Assembly: GCA_017477805.1 (NCBI GenBank)
Contig: JAFUUM010000188.1
Span: forward strand, 1 to 18,869
Origin: Lachnospiraceae bacterium
GTDB lineage: Bacteria > Bacillota > Clostridia > Lachnospirales > Lachnospiraceae
DNA: 18,869 bases
Direction of reading: 5' to 3'
Shown here: in pieces, positions 1-7,131 of the stretch
Position numbering within the stretch: position 1 is the stretch's first letter
How the letters are laid out: each line of letters begins with the position of its first letter
Position numbers and translations under genes: made by a program
The notes under the pieces: model-generated
What the model was told of the DNA's origin: nothing
Seen by the model: the letters and a program-made list of their open reading frames with translations, nothing else
Databases searched by the model: none

Positions 1-346
1 CTGCCTTTGCTTTGGACGCAACGGTCTTGGATGCTGCCTTTGCCTTGGTGGTAGCGGTCTTGGTCGCTGCCTTTGCCTTGGTGGTAGCAGTCTTAGATGC
101 TGCTTTTGCCTTCTCAGCTGCAGGCTTTGCTGCTGCTTTTGCTTTCTTCACAACAGGCTTTGCTGCTTCTTTCGCCTTGTCAGCTACGGGCTTTGCTGCC
201 TCTTTTGCCTTCTCAACTGCCTTGGGAGCCTCTTTAGCGACTTCCGTTGCCTTTTCCTTTACTTCCTTTGCTACTTCCGCAGCCTTTGCCGTGGCTTTTT
301 CCCCAACTTTTTGTGCATCTTTGGTCCACTTGCTGAAATCTGCCAT
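1..346 (-). CDS. Lys/Ala-rich histone H1-like protein (partial, C-terminus off window)
   Basis: The reading frame is open from an ATG at 346 to the window edge, giving 115 residues with no stop. A short N-terminus (MADFSKWTKDAQKVGEKA) is followed by a zone of alternating Lys and Glu with Ala (about residues 16-60). Then comes a strongly basic zone built on repeats such as KAKAASKTATT and AAKPV (about 61-115). There are no Cys, membrane segments or signal peptide. This composition is that of bacterial histone H1-like / nucleoid-associated tails, which bind DNA non-specifically. The acidic-basic N-terminal half also resembles LEA-like amphipathic helices, so the DNA role is inferred. The start is supported by GGAAGGAG upstream of the ATG. 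The gene has its own consensus promoter at 444-472. The plus-strand Ala/Phe-rich frame over the same bases is an artefact of the repeats. Confidence 0.8.
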   Translation of the reverse strand, partial: MADFSKWTKDAQKVGEKATAKAAEVAKEVKEKATEVAKEAPKAVEKAKEAAKPVADKAKEAAKPVVKKAKAAAKPAAEKAKAASKTATTKAKAATKTATTKAKAASKTVASKAKA

Positions 347-443
347 TTTCCTCTCCTTCCCGCTTAGCGGTATGCCGCCGCATGGTACAACCACCCATGC
401 TGTTTTACACATTTTTTGAGTTCACTCTCAGAACTTCTTTGAA

Positions 444-472
444 ATTATAATGACTTGTTATGTATTTGTCAA
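444..472 (-). promoter_or_regulatory. Consensus sigma-A promoter of the H1-like gene
   Basis: On the minus strand TTGACA (467-472) and TATAAT (444-449) are separated by exactly 17 bp; both hexamers match the consensus at all six positions. The predicted transcription start is near 437, leaving a 5' leader of about 90 nt before the ATG at 346. The leader has a small hairpin, GCATGG/CCATGC (380-400), and short GC-rich repeats near 365-380. No terminator separates this promoter from the end of uppP at 485. Confidence 0.85.
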
Positions 473-484
473 ATAATTCAACCC

Positions 485-1327
485 TTAGGCCAGGGTTTTT
501 ATCAGAAAATAAGCAAGAACTAAGCAGCCCAGCACAATACGATACCAGCCAAACACCTTGAAATCGTGCTTTTTGATGTATCCCATAAGGAAACGGATGA
601 CGAACACGGACACGAAGAATGCAACGATCATGCCCACGATCAGTACCAGGATCTCGCCGGAGGCAATGGCGCCCTCAAACTTCACGATCTTTAAGAGGCT
701 GGCCCCAAACATCACGGGGATGGCCATAAAGAAGGTAAATTCCGCTGCAACGGTCCTGGACACCCCAAGGAGCAGGGCGCCGATGATGGTGGCGCCGGAA
801 CGGCTGGTTCCGGGGAAGATGGCCGCCAGGAGCTGGAACAGTCCGATGACAAAGGCAAATGGGAAAGTCAGCTGTTCCAGAGAGGTCACGATAGGCTTTT
901 TCCCCTTATTCCGGTTCTCTACGAGGATAAAGCCCACACCGAAGACGATCAGGGCCACGGAAACGCACCAGGGATTATAAAAGATGGGCTCCAGTACATC
1001 ATCCAGGGTCACGCCGTAGATGATGGCGGGGATGCAGGCAACGATGATCTTGATCCACATGGTGAAGATGGGCATCTTTATGCGGATGCCGCCCCCCTCT
1101 TTTTTCCCAAAGGGCCAGATCTTTTTCCAGAACAGGATCACCACCGCCATGATGGCCCCCAGCTGGATCACGATAAGAAACAGATTCCAGAATTCCTCGG
1201 ACACATCCATCTTTACGAACTCGTCCAAAAGGATCATATGTCCGGTGCTGCTGACGGGCAGCCACTCGGTGATACCCTCGACGATACCAAAGAGAATAGC
1301 CTTCAATACATTAAAAAACTCAGTCAT
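485..1327 (-). CDS. uppP: Undecaprenyl-diphosphatase (BacA/UppP family)
   Basis: This is an integral membrane phosphatase that converts undecaprenyl pyrophosphate to undecaprenyl phosphate, recycling the lipid carrier for peptidoglycan and other wall polymers. At 280 residues it has the usual family length. Motif 1, GIVEGITEWLPVSSTGH (about residues 14-30), carries the two catalytic glutamates (E17, E21) and H30. Motif 2, PGTSRSGAT (172-180), carries the conserved Arg176. The rest is a series of hydrophobic segments. The ATG at 1327 directly abuts the TAA of the frame-corrected aminotransferase (1330-1328), and its AAAGGAA ribosome site lies inside that gene, so the two are probably translationally coupled. 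I see no promoter directly upstream, so it is probably the last gene of the glp-MATE-aminotransferase transcript. Overexpression of this family gives bacitracin resistance in other bacteria. Confidence 0.96.
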   Translation of the reverse strand: MTEFFNVLKAILFGIVEGITEWLPVSSTGHMILLDEFVKMDVSEEFWNLFLIVIQLGAIMAVVILFWKKIWPFGKKEGGGIRIKMPIFTMWIKIIVACIPAIIYGVTLDDVLEPIFYNPWCVSVALIVFGVGFILVENRNKGKKPIVTSLEQLTFPFAFVIGLFQLLAAIFPGTSRSGATIIGALLLGVSRTVAAEFTFFMAIPVMFGASLLKIVKFEGAIASGEILVLIVGMIVAFFVSVFVIRFLMGYIKKHDFKVFGWYRIVLGCLVLAYFLIKTLA

Positions 1328-2511
1328 TTAATAGGTTCCTTTCACAAAACGTGTGAACGCATCCAGGGAGCGTTCCACTTTTTCCGTACCGATACAGTAT
1401 GCCATACGGAAATAGCCGGGACAACCGAAACTGTCACCGGGCACCAGCACGAGATCATAGTCCAATGCCTTTTGACAGAAAGCATTGCATCTTCCTCCAA
1501 TGCTTTAGGGAAGATATAGAAGGTGCCGCCGGGTTTTACCACCTCAAAACCAAGAGAGGTCAGATGATCATACAGCAGGTTCATGTTCTTCTCGTACACC
1601 GACAGGTCGCTGGTTAAGTCCACCACCTCCGCTACCGCCAGCTGGATGATGGAAGACGGGCAGTTATGTCCGATGCCCCGGGAGATCTGTCCGCACATCT
1701 GGATCAGAAGCTCAGCTTCTTCACACTTTGGCGATACCGCCACGTAGCCGATCCTCTCTCCGGGCAGGGAAAGAGACTTGGAAAAGGAGTAACAGGTAAT
1801 GACATCGTCGTAGAAAGCCGCCACGTAAGGAGCTTCCACGCCCTGATACACGATCTCCCGGTATGGTTCATCGGAGATCAAAAAGATCCTGTGGCCGAAT
1901 TCCTTACTCTTTCTTGTCAGGATCTCCGCCAATTTCTTTAACGTCTCTGCGGAGTATACTGCACCCGATGGGTTATTGGGGGTATTGATGAGAAGCGCCG
2001 CCACCTTGGGTGTCAGATACTCTTCCAGTGCATCAAACCGGATCTGGAAGGACTCCGTATCCGGAGGCACGACCTTTAACACCGCCCCTGTCAAATCCAC
2101 ATAGGGATGATACTCCGGAAAGAAAGGCGCAAAGGTCAAAACCTCATCCCCGGGGGCTGTTACCAACCTCAGGGCATGGGCAATGGCGCCTGCCGCTCCC
2201 GCCGTGGGAAAGATATGCTCTGCCTGATAAGGCAGGCCAAACCGTCTTGTCAGCGAAGCCGCGATCTTTTCCTTTACGGAAGGGATCCCCAGCGTAGGGC
2301 TGTAGCCGTGAAGCTTCATGGGATCTTCCTTTTGAAGAAGCTCCGTCATCACCCTCGTAAAATCCGCCGGTGCAGGCACCGACGGATTCCCAAGACTATA
2401 GTCAAATACGTTTTCATAACCGATCTCCGCGCCCCTCTTTGTCGCCCTCTCCGACAAAACGCGGATCACTGATTTCCCCTGTAACATACCACGATACTGT
2501 GACGATATCAT
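1328..2511 (-). pseudogene. Class I/II PLP aminotransferase, frameshifted near its C-terminus
   Basis: This is a fold-type I aminotransferase of the aspartate-aminotransferase superfamily; the substrate cannot be told. Visible motifs: NNPSG (179-183), SDEPY (213-217) and the PLP-binding Lys245 in SFSKSLSLPGERIGY. The frame as sequenced gives 389 residues and stops at 1342, but after about residue 341 it changes into Trp/Cys/Val-rich nonsense. One missing base between 1486 and 1487 explains this: adding one restores NAFCQKALDYDLVLVPGD and then the GYFRMAYC region, which holds the Arg that binds the substrate carboxylate. The restored 394-residue protein ends at TAA 1330-1328, touching uppP. 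Its ATG overlaps the MATE stop as ATGA. Either the gene is broken in this strain or the assembly has a single-base error. Confidence 0.85.
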
Positions 2512-3875
2512 AACTCCTCTCCTCCCCGAACCCGGGCTATCTTTTCCTCAATCTTTTTCGCGACTACGATCCAGGCAACAGCCGTAAACACAGCCGCAGC
2601 GATCCAGGCAATGGGGTCGCATCCCACTGCGAGGTTAAAGTTCTTAATATAGATAGCGAGCACTGCTGCCAGCATTCTCGCAAAGAACTCCACAACACCG
2701 CCCATCATGGGCAGGAAGCCAAATCCGCATCCCTGCATGGTATGTCGGAACACGAAGATCATGGACAGGGGAATATAGAAGATGGCGCACTGCACGATGT
2801 AGATCCGGGCATAGGGCAGCATGGCCACGATATCCGTGCCCTTCTCAAAGAACACCGGCAGGAACACGGGAAGCGCCACGATCACCACGATACTGGCAAT
2901 GATTGCATAGACCACATCAATGATCAGAGCGGACTTCACTCCCGCGCGGATCCTGGGCAGATCCCAACGGCCGAAGTTCTGACCGCTGTAGGCCGCCATG
3001 GTCTGACCCATGGCCATAAAGCCCTGGGTTACAAGGCTCTGTACCTTTTGGGCCGCGGTAACACCTGCCACCGCCACGGAGCCGAAGGTATTGATGGCAG
3101 ACTGCATCACCATGGTTCCGGATGCGGTAATGCCAAACTGCAGTGCCATGGGAAGTCCCACGGAAAGCTGCAATTTTCCGAAATGTCGGTTATAGACCCA
3201 GTCCTCCCTGTCGGGAGTCAGCTCCGGTACCCTGTTCACAATGTACAGGAAACAGAGTACTGCGGAAGTACCCTGAGAGATGACGGTAGCCCAGGCGGCT
3301 CCCGCCACTCCCATCTTCATGACAATGATCAAAAACAGATCAAGTCCCACGTTCAAAAACGCGGAGAATACCAGAAAATATAAGGGCACTCTGCTGTTGC
3401 CCACTGCCCGGAGGCAGGCGGAAAACAGGTTATAGAACACGCTGGCCACCGTACCCAGGCAGATAATGGAAATGTAAGTATAGGCATCCCCGAAGATGTC
3501 ATCGGGGGTGTTCATCATATGAAGAAGCGGTTTCATGACTGAGAGGCTGAGGATGGTGATGAGCACCACCAGCACTGCGGACAGGATAATGGCATTGGCC
3601 ACAGAGCTCTTTACGCCTCTCTCGTCGCGGGCGCCGTATTTCTGGCTGGTGAGCACCGTGAATCCGCTGCTCATGCCCGCGCAAAATCCCAGAACGAGAA
3701 ACATGATGGTTCCGGTGGAACCCACCGCAGCCAGCGCTTTCTCGCCCACAAAGTTTCCAACGATCATGGTATCTGCCATGTTATAAAGCTGCTGGAAAAT
3801 GTTTCCGATGAGCAACGGCAGAGTAAATTTCAGGATGATCGGCATGGGATTGCCGGTAGTCATGTCTGTTTGCAT
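2508..3875 (-). CDS. MATE family multidrug efflux transporter
   Basis: A 455-residue multi-pass membrane protein, the usual length for the MATE family, which exports cationic drugs or metabolites using Na+ or H+ gradients. The opening MTTGNPMPIILKFTLPLLIG and the following NIFQQLYNMADTMIVG match the family's N-terminal signature. The second half shows the internal duplication (SVGLPMALQFGITASGTMV). About twelve hydrophobic segments are visible. The frame could begin at TTG 3899, inside glpK. The ATG at 3875 is preferred: it lies one base after the glpK stop, has AGAAGAAG upstream and leads straight into the family N-terminus. The stop overlaps the aminotransferase start as ATGA. Substrate unknown; position in the operon suggests cotranscription with glpK rather than a shared function. 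Confidence 0.93.
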   Translation of the reverse strand: MQTDMTTGNPMPIILKFTLPLLIGNIFQQLYNMADTMIVGNFVGEKALAAVGSTGTIMFLVLGFCAGMSSGFTVLTSQKYGARDERGVKSSVANAIILSAVLVVLITILSLSVMKPLLHMMNTPDDIFGDAYTYISIICLGTVASVFYNLFSACLRAVGNSRVPLYFLVFSAFLNVGLDLFLIIVMKMGVAGAAWATVISQGTSAVLCFLYIVNRVPELTPDREDWVYNRHFGKLQLSVGLPMALQFGITASGTMVMQSAINTFGSVAVAGVTAAQKVQSLVTQGFMAMGQTMAAYSGQNFGRWDLPRIRAGVKSALIIDVVYAIIASIVVIVALPVFLPVFFEKGTDIVAMLPYARIYIVQCAIFYIPLSMIFVFRHTMQGCGFGFLPMMGGVVEFFARMLAAVLAIYIKNFNLAVGCDPIAWIAAAVFTAVAWIVVAKKIEEKIARVRGGEEL

Positions 3876-3876
3876 A

Positions 3877-5397
3877 TCAATCTTCTTCTGCCCACACAAG
3901 GGCGCACTTCACGGCCTTTTTCCATCCTTTTTTCAGTTTTCCGCGGGTTTCTTCCGGCATATCGGGAGTAAAGGTTCTTCCCAGCTGCCAGCCGGTGCGG
4001 ATCTCTTCCTTGTCCTTCCAGAATCCCACTGCCAGTCCGGCAAGATAAGCTGCGCCAAGTGCGGTGGTCTCGATGCACTTGGGTCTCTTTACGGTCACGC
4101 CGTTGATGTCCGCCTGGAATTTCATCAGGAAGTTATTGGCGCTTGCGCCGCCGTCCACCTTCAGTTCTTTCAGTTTTGCCCCCGCATCTTCCTCCATGGC
4201 CGCAAACACATCTGCGGACTGGTATGCGATGGACTCTAAGGTAGCACGGATAAAATGCTCTTTTTTGCATCCTCTGGTAATGCCCACCACGGTTCCCCGG
4301 GCGTACTGATTCCAGTAGGGTGCTCCCAGACCGGTAAAGGCCGGTACGATATAGACCCCTGCGGTATCACGGACTTCGTCCGCATATTCTTCGGACTGAG
4401 CCGCACTCTTTACCATTCTCATGGAGTCACGGAGCCACTGAATGGAAGCTCCCGCAACGAACACGCTTCCCTCAAGAGCATATTCCACATTGTCCCCACA
4501 GCTGGCGGCAATGGTGGTAAGAAGTCCGTGTTTGGAGGCAATGGCCTCGTGGCCGGTATTCATCAGGATAAAGCTTCCGGTGCCATAGGTGTTCTTTACA
4601 TCACCCTTATCAAAACAGCACTGTCCGAACAGCGCTGCCTGCTGGTCGCCGGCCGCCCCGGAAATGGGGATCTTTCCGCCGATGACTCCGCTGTCTGTGT
4701 AGCCGTAAAGAGCACTGGAGGGCTTTACTTCCGGAAGGAGTGCTTCGGGGATCCCGAAGAGGTCAAGGATCTCCTTGTCCCAGGCCAGTTTGTGGATGTC
4801 ATAGAGCATGGTACGGCTGGCATTGGTATAGTCCGTTACATGGACAGCACCCTTGGTCAGGTTCCAGATCAGCCAGGTATCCACGGTTCCGAAAAGAAGT
4901 TCTCCCTTTTCGGCTCTTTCCTTTGCTCCATCCACGTTTTCCAGGATCCACGCGATCTTGGATGCGCTAAAGTATGCATCGGGCACAAGTCCCGTCTTTT
5001 CCCGGATCACCTCTCCCCAGGTCCTGCTGCCGTCACCGTAAGGTTTTTTTACGACGTTGTCGATCATCTCCGCGGTCCTGCGGCACTGCCAGACAATGGC
5101 AGGATATACGGGATCTCCCGTCTCTTTGTCCCACACAATGGTGGTTTCACGCTGGTTGGTGATGCCGATGGCCTTGATCTGGTCCTCTTTGGCTCCTACC
5201 ACCGCCATGGCTTCCATGGCAACCGCAAGCTGGGAAGACCAGATCTCTCTGGGGTTATGCTCTACCCAGCCGGGCTGCGGATAATACTGTTCGAACTCTT
5301 TCTGGGCCATGGAGCAGATCTTGCCGTCATGGTCAAACAGAATGCATCTGGAACTGGTGGTACCCTGATCCAGAGCCATAATATACTCGTTCCCCAT
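3877..5397 (-). CDS. glpK: Glycerol kinase
   Basis: A cytosolic FGGY-family kinase, 506 residues, that phosphorylates glycerol to sn-glycerol-3-phosphate with ATP. Visible features: the ATP-loop start ALDQGTTSSR (residues 8-17), glycerol-contact segments NQRETT (81-86) and VWQCRRT (102-108), the catalytic Asp251 in ISGAAGDQQAALFG, and the C-terminal FGGY signature around VDGGASANNFLMKFQAD. The PTS phosphorylation histidine found in many Firmicute enzymes (SYHFYG-type loop) is absent; the corresponding loop reads YGYTDSGVIGG (231-241), more like the E. coli type. The start at 5397 has AGGAGG about 11 nt upstream. It lies 35 bp after the DUF1667 gene in the same operon as the two FAD proteins that would oxidise its product. 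No glpF is in the window, so glycerol uptake must be encoded elsewhere or be passive. Confidence 0.97.
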   Translation of the reverse strand: MGNEYIMALDQGTTSSRCILFDHDGKICSMAQKEFEQYYPQPGWVEHNPREIWSSQLAVAMEAMAVVGAKEDQIKAIGITNQRETTIVWDKETGDPVYPAIVWQCRRTAEMIDNVVKKPYGDGSRTWGEVIREKTGLVPDAYFSASKIAWILENVDGAKERAEKGELLFGTVDTWLIWNLTKGAVHVTDYTNASRTMLYDIHKLAWDKEILDLFGIPEALLPEVKPSSALYGYTDSGVIGGKIPISGAAGDQQAALFGQCCFDKGDVKNTYGTGSFILMNTGHEAIASKHGLLTTIAASCGDNVEYALEGSVFVAGASIQWLRDSMRMVKSAAQSEEYADEVRDTAGVYIVPAFTGLGAPYWNQYARGTVVGITRGCKKEHFIRATLESIAYQSADVFAAMEEDAGAKLKELKVDGGASANNFLMKFQADINGVTVKRPKCIETTALGAAYLAGLAVGFWKDKEEIRTGWQLGRTFTPDMPEETRGKLKKGWKKAVKCALVWAEED

Positions 5398-5432
5398 CAG
5401 AAACGTAACCTCCTAAATGCTTTCTTTTGGAT

Positions 5433-5801
5433 TTAAACCTTCTCGTTTTCGGCTGTTGCCACAATGTCCGCATCGGTGCCTGCAACGTGCGACACCACCA
5501 CATCCCCAATGTGTACGGGCGCCTGCAGTTCCACCTTGCTGATCTCACGGATCACATCCATGATCTTTTCCTTAGGAACATCTGATGCCGTCTTTACGGA
5601 CACCACCGGTCTGTCGCCGCCTGTTACCTTAACGGTACTGGTAACGATACGGCTGGGAGCGGTAAGCTCCTTTCGTGCGTAGGCATCGCCTCTGGGGCAG
5701 TTATTGCCGCTTACGCTCTTTACTTCTTTTCCGTCCATTTCCACTGTGATGCTGCAGCCGATGGGGCAGCAGATACAGGTCAGTTCTTTTACTTCACTCA
5801 T
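5433..5801 (-). CDS. DUF1667 Cys-rich protein of the glycerol-3-phosphate oxidation cluster
   Basis: A small protein (122 residues) of the DUF1667 / COG3862 type with conserved Cys pairs. Cysteines at 9, 11, 12 and 16 (ELTCICCPIGCSI) and 35 (GNNCPRGDAY) form a plausible iron-sulfur or metal site near the N-terminus. The C-terminal half has no recognisable catalytic motif. The family is regularly found beside GlpA-like and FAD/NAD oxidoreductase genes, and it sits here between them and glpK. An electron-transfer role comparable to GlpC is inferred, not shown. An ATG at 5807 is directly adjacent to GGGAGGG, leaving no spacer; the ATG at 5801 has proper spacing from the same site and is preferred. 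It starts 13 bases after the stop of the upstream oxidoreductase. Confidence 0.88.
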   Translation of the reverse strand: MSEVKELTCICCPIGCSITVEMDGKEVKSVSGNNCPRGDAYARKELTAPSRIVTSTVKVTGGDRPVVSVKTASDVPKEKIMDVIREISKVELQAPVHIGDVVVSHVAGTDADIVATAENEKV

Positions 5802-5814
5802 GCTCATCCCTCCC

Positions 5815-7131
5815 TTATTTCTCTTCGATCGTGATGGTGAGTGTGTTGTGTTTCTCGTCGATGCTTCCGCCGGCGATCTCTAACAGTTTGCTCTTTAACA
5901 GGATGACCTGTTCCATCTCACCGGGCGCCATCACACGCTTCGCGGTGCGGGAAACCTGATCTTCTCCCAGGTAAACGCACAGAACCTTGTCTTTGTACAC
6001 GTCTCCCACACGGAAACGGACTGTCAGCTTATCTGCCATCTGCTCCATATGGATGGTGGAAGGTACGCTGTAACGCACACCGTTCTTGGTGACGATACGG
6101 ATGTCTGCCTCTTTCTTGGCAGCTTCGGCCTTACCGGCACGCTCCTTCAGATAGGTAGCGGCATTTTCGCCGGCCACGGCAGCTTCTCCGGAAACATAGT
6201 CCACCAGGTCATGCACATGAAGTACATTACCGCAGGCAAAAACACCGGGGATGTTGGTCTCTAAGCTCTCATCCACAACGGGACCGCCGGTAACGGGGCT
6301 GAGATCAACACCCAGCTGTCTGGACAGCTCGTTCTCGGGCAACAGACCACAGGATAACAGCAATGTATCGCAGCTGTAGAATTCCTCGGTTCCGGGGATG
6401 GGCTTTCTGTCGGGTCCGACCTCGGCAATAGTAACTCCCTCTACTCTTTCTTTACCCTTGATGTCTACAACGGTATGGCTGAGCTTTAAGGGGATATCAA
6501 AATCGTTCAGGCACTGTACGATATTTCTCTTCAAACCGCCGGAGTAAGGCATGAGTTCTGCCACAACCTTGACTTTGGCGCCCTCTAAGGTCATACGTCT
6601 TGCCATGATGAGGCCGATATCACCGGAACCTAAGATCACAACTTCCTTACCGGGCATACGTCCTTCGATGTTGACATAGTGCTGGGCGGTACCTGCGGAA
6701 TAGATGCCGGCAGGTCTGTAGCCGGGGATGTTCAGGGCACCTCTGGAGCGTTCTCTGCAGCCCATGGCGAGGATGACAGCCCCTGCACGAAGGGTAAAGA
6801 TACCCTCTTCCTTATTCATGGCCATCACCAGTTTTTCGCCGCTGGCAGGGTCAGCGGATAAGTCCACCACCATGGTATCCAGCATATAGGGAATGTCCTG
6901 CTCTTTTACTTTTTTGATGAAACGGGCAGCGTATTCGGGACCCGTCAGCTCCTCTTTGAAGGTATGGAGGCCGAAACCGTTGTGGATACACTGGTTTAAG
7001 ATGCCTCCCAGTTTTTTATCTCTTTCGAGAATACAGATATCTTTTACACCGGCTTCTCTAGCTGCGGATGCCGCAGCCAGTCCCGCAGGGCCGCCGCCGA
7101 TGATCACAAGATCACATTTTCTATCAGACAT
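5815..7131 (-). CDS. FAD/NAD(P)-dependent oxidoreductase of the glp cluster (GlpB-position subunit)
   Basis: A pyridine-nucleotide-disulfide-type flavoprotein of 438 residues. The N-terminal FAD-binding loop is VIIGGGPAGLAAASAARE (about 9-26), followed by ERDKKLGG (36-43). A second dinucleotide fold, VILGSGDIGLIMARR (165-179), would bind NAD(P)H. The NIPGVFACGNVLHVHDLVDY segment (293-312) is the C-terminal FAD contact. A CIHNGFG element is at 48-54, and there is no CxxxxC redox disulfide of the classical type. The frame extends to a GTG at 7188, but that lies inside the upstream gene; the ATG at 7131 with AAGGA and a direct lead into the FAD loop is chosen. It overlaps the upstream gene by 8 bases. 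Likely function: passing electrons from glycerol-3-phosphate oxidation to NAD(P) or another carrier together with the GlpA-like and DUF1667 proteins (inferred from context). Confidence 0.9.
   Translation of the reverse strand: MSDRKCDLVIIGGGPAGLAAASAAREAGVKDICILERDKKLGGILNQCIHNGFGLHTFKEELTGPEYAARFIKKVKEQDIPYMLDTMVVDLSADPASGEKLVMAMNKEEGIFTLRAGAVILAMGCRERSRGALNIPGYRPAGIYSAGTAQHYVNIEGRMPGKEVVILGSGDIGLIMARRMTLEGAKVKVVAELMPYSGGLKRNIVQCLNDFDIPLKLSHTVVDIKGKERVEGVTIAEVGPDRKPIPGTEEFYSCDTLLLSCGLLPENELSRQLGVDLSPVTGGPVVDESLETNIPGVFACGNVLHVHDLVDYVSGEAAVAGENAATYLKERAGKAEAAKKEADIRIVTKNGVRYSVPSTIHMEQMADKLTVRFRVGDVYKDKVLCVYLGEDQVSRTAKRVMAPGEMEQVILLKSKLLEIAGGSIDEKHNTLTITIEEK

Noticed and set aside
12..419. Plus-strand Ala/Phe-rich open frame of 135 codons
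   Set aside because: It is the complement of the Lys/Ala repeats of the minus-strand H1-like gene, has no ribosome site and runs through that gene's own start and ribosome site.
2742..3383. Plus-strand frame of 213 codons, very His/Gly/Asp-rich
   Set aside because: Shadow of the MATE gene; the odd composition is what complementary membrane-protein codons give.
3876..3899. TTG start for the MATE gene inside glpK
   Set aside because: The ATG at 3875 has a better ribosome site and directly precedes the family N-terminus.
4255..5436. Long plus-strand open frame of 393 codons opposite glpK
   Set aside because: GlpK on the minus strand shows all catalytic motifs; the opposite frame has no recognisable domain and arises from codon bias.
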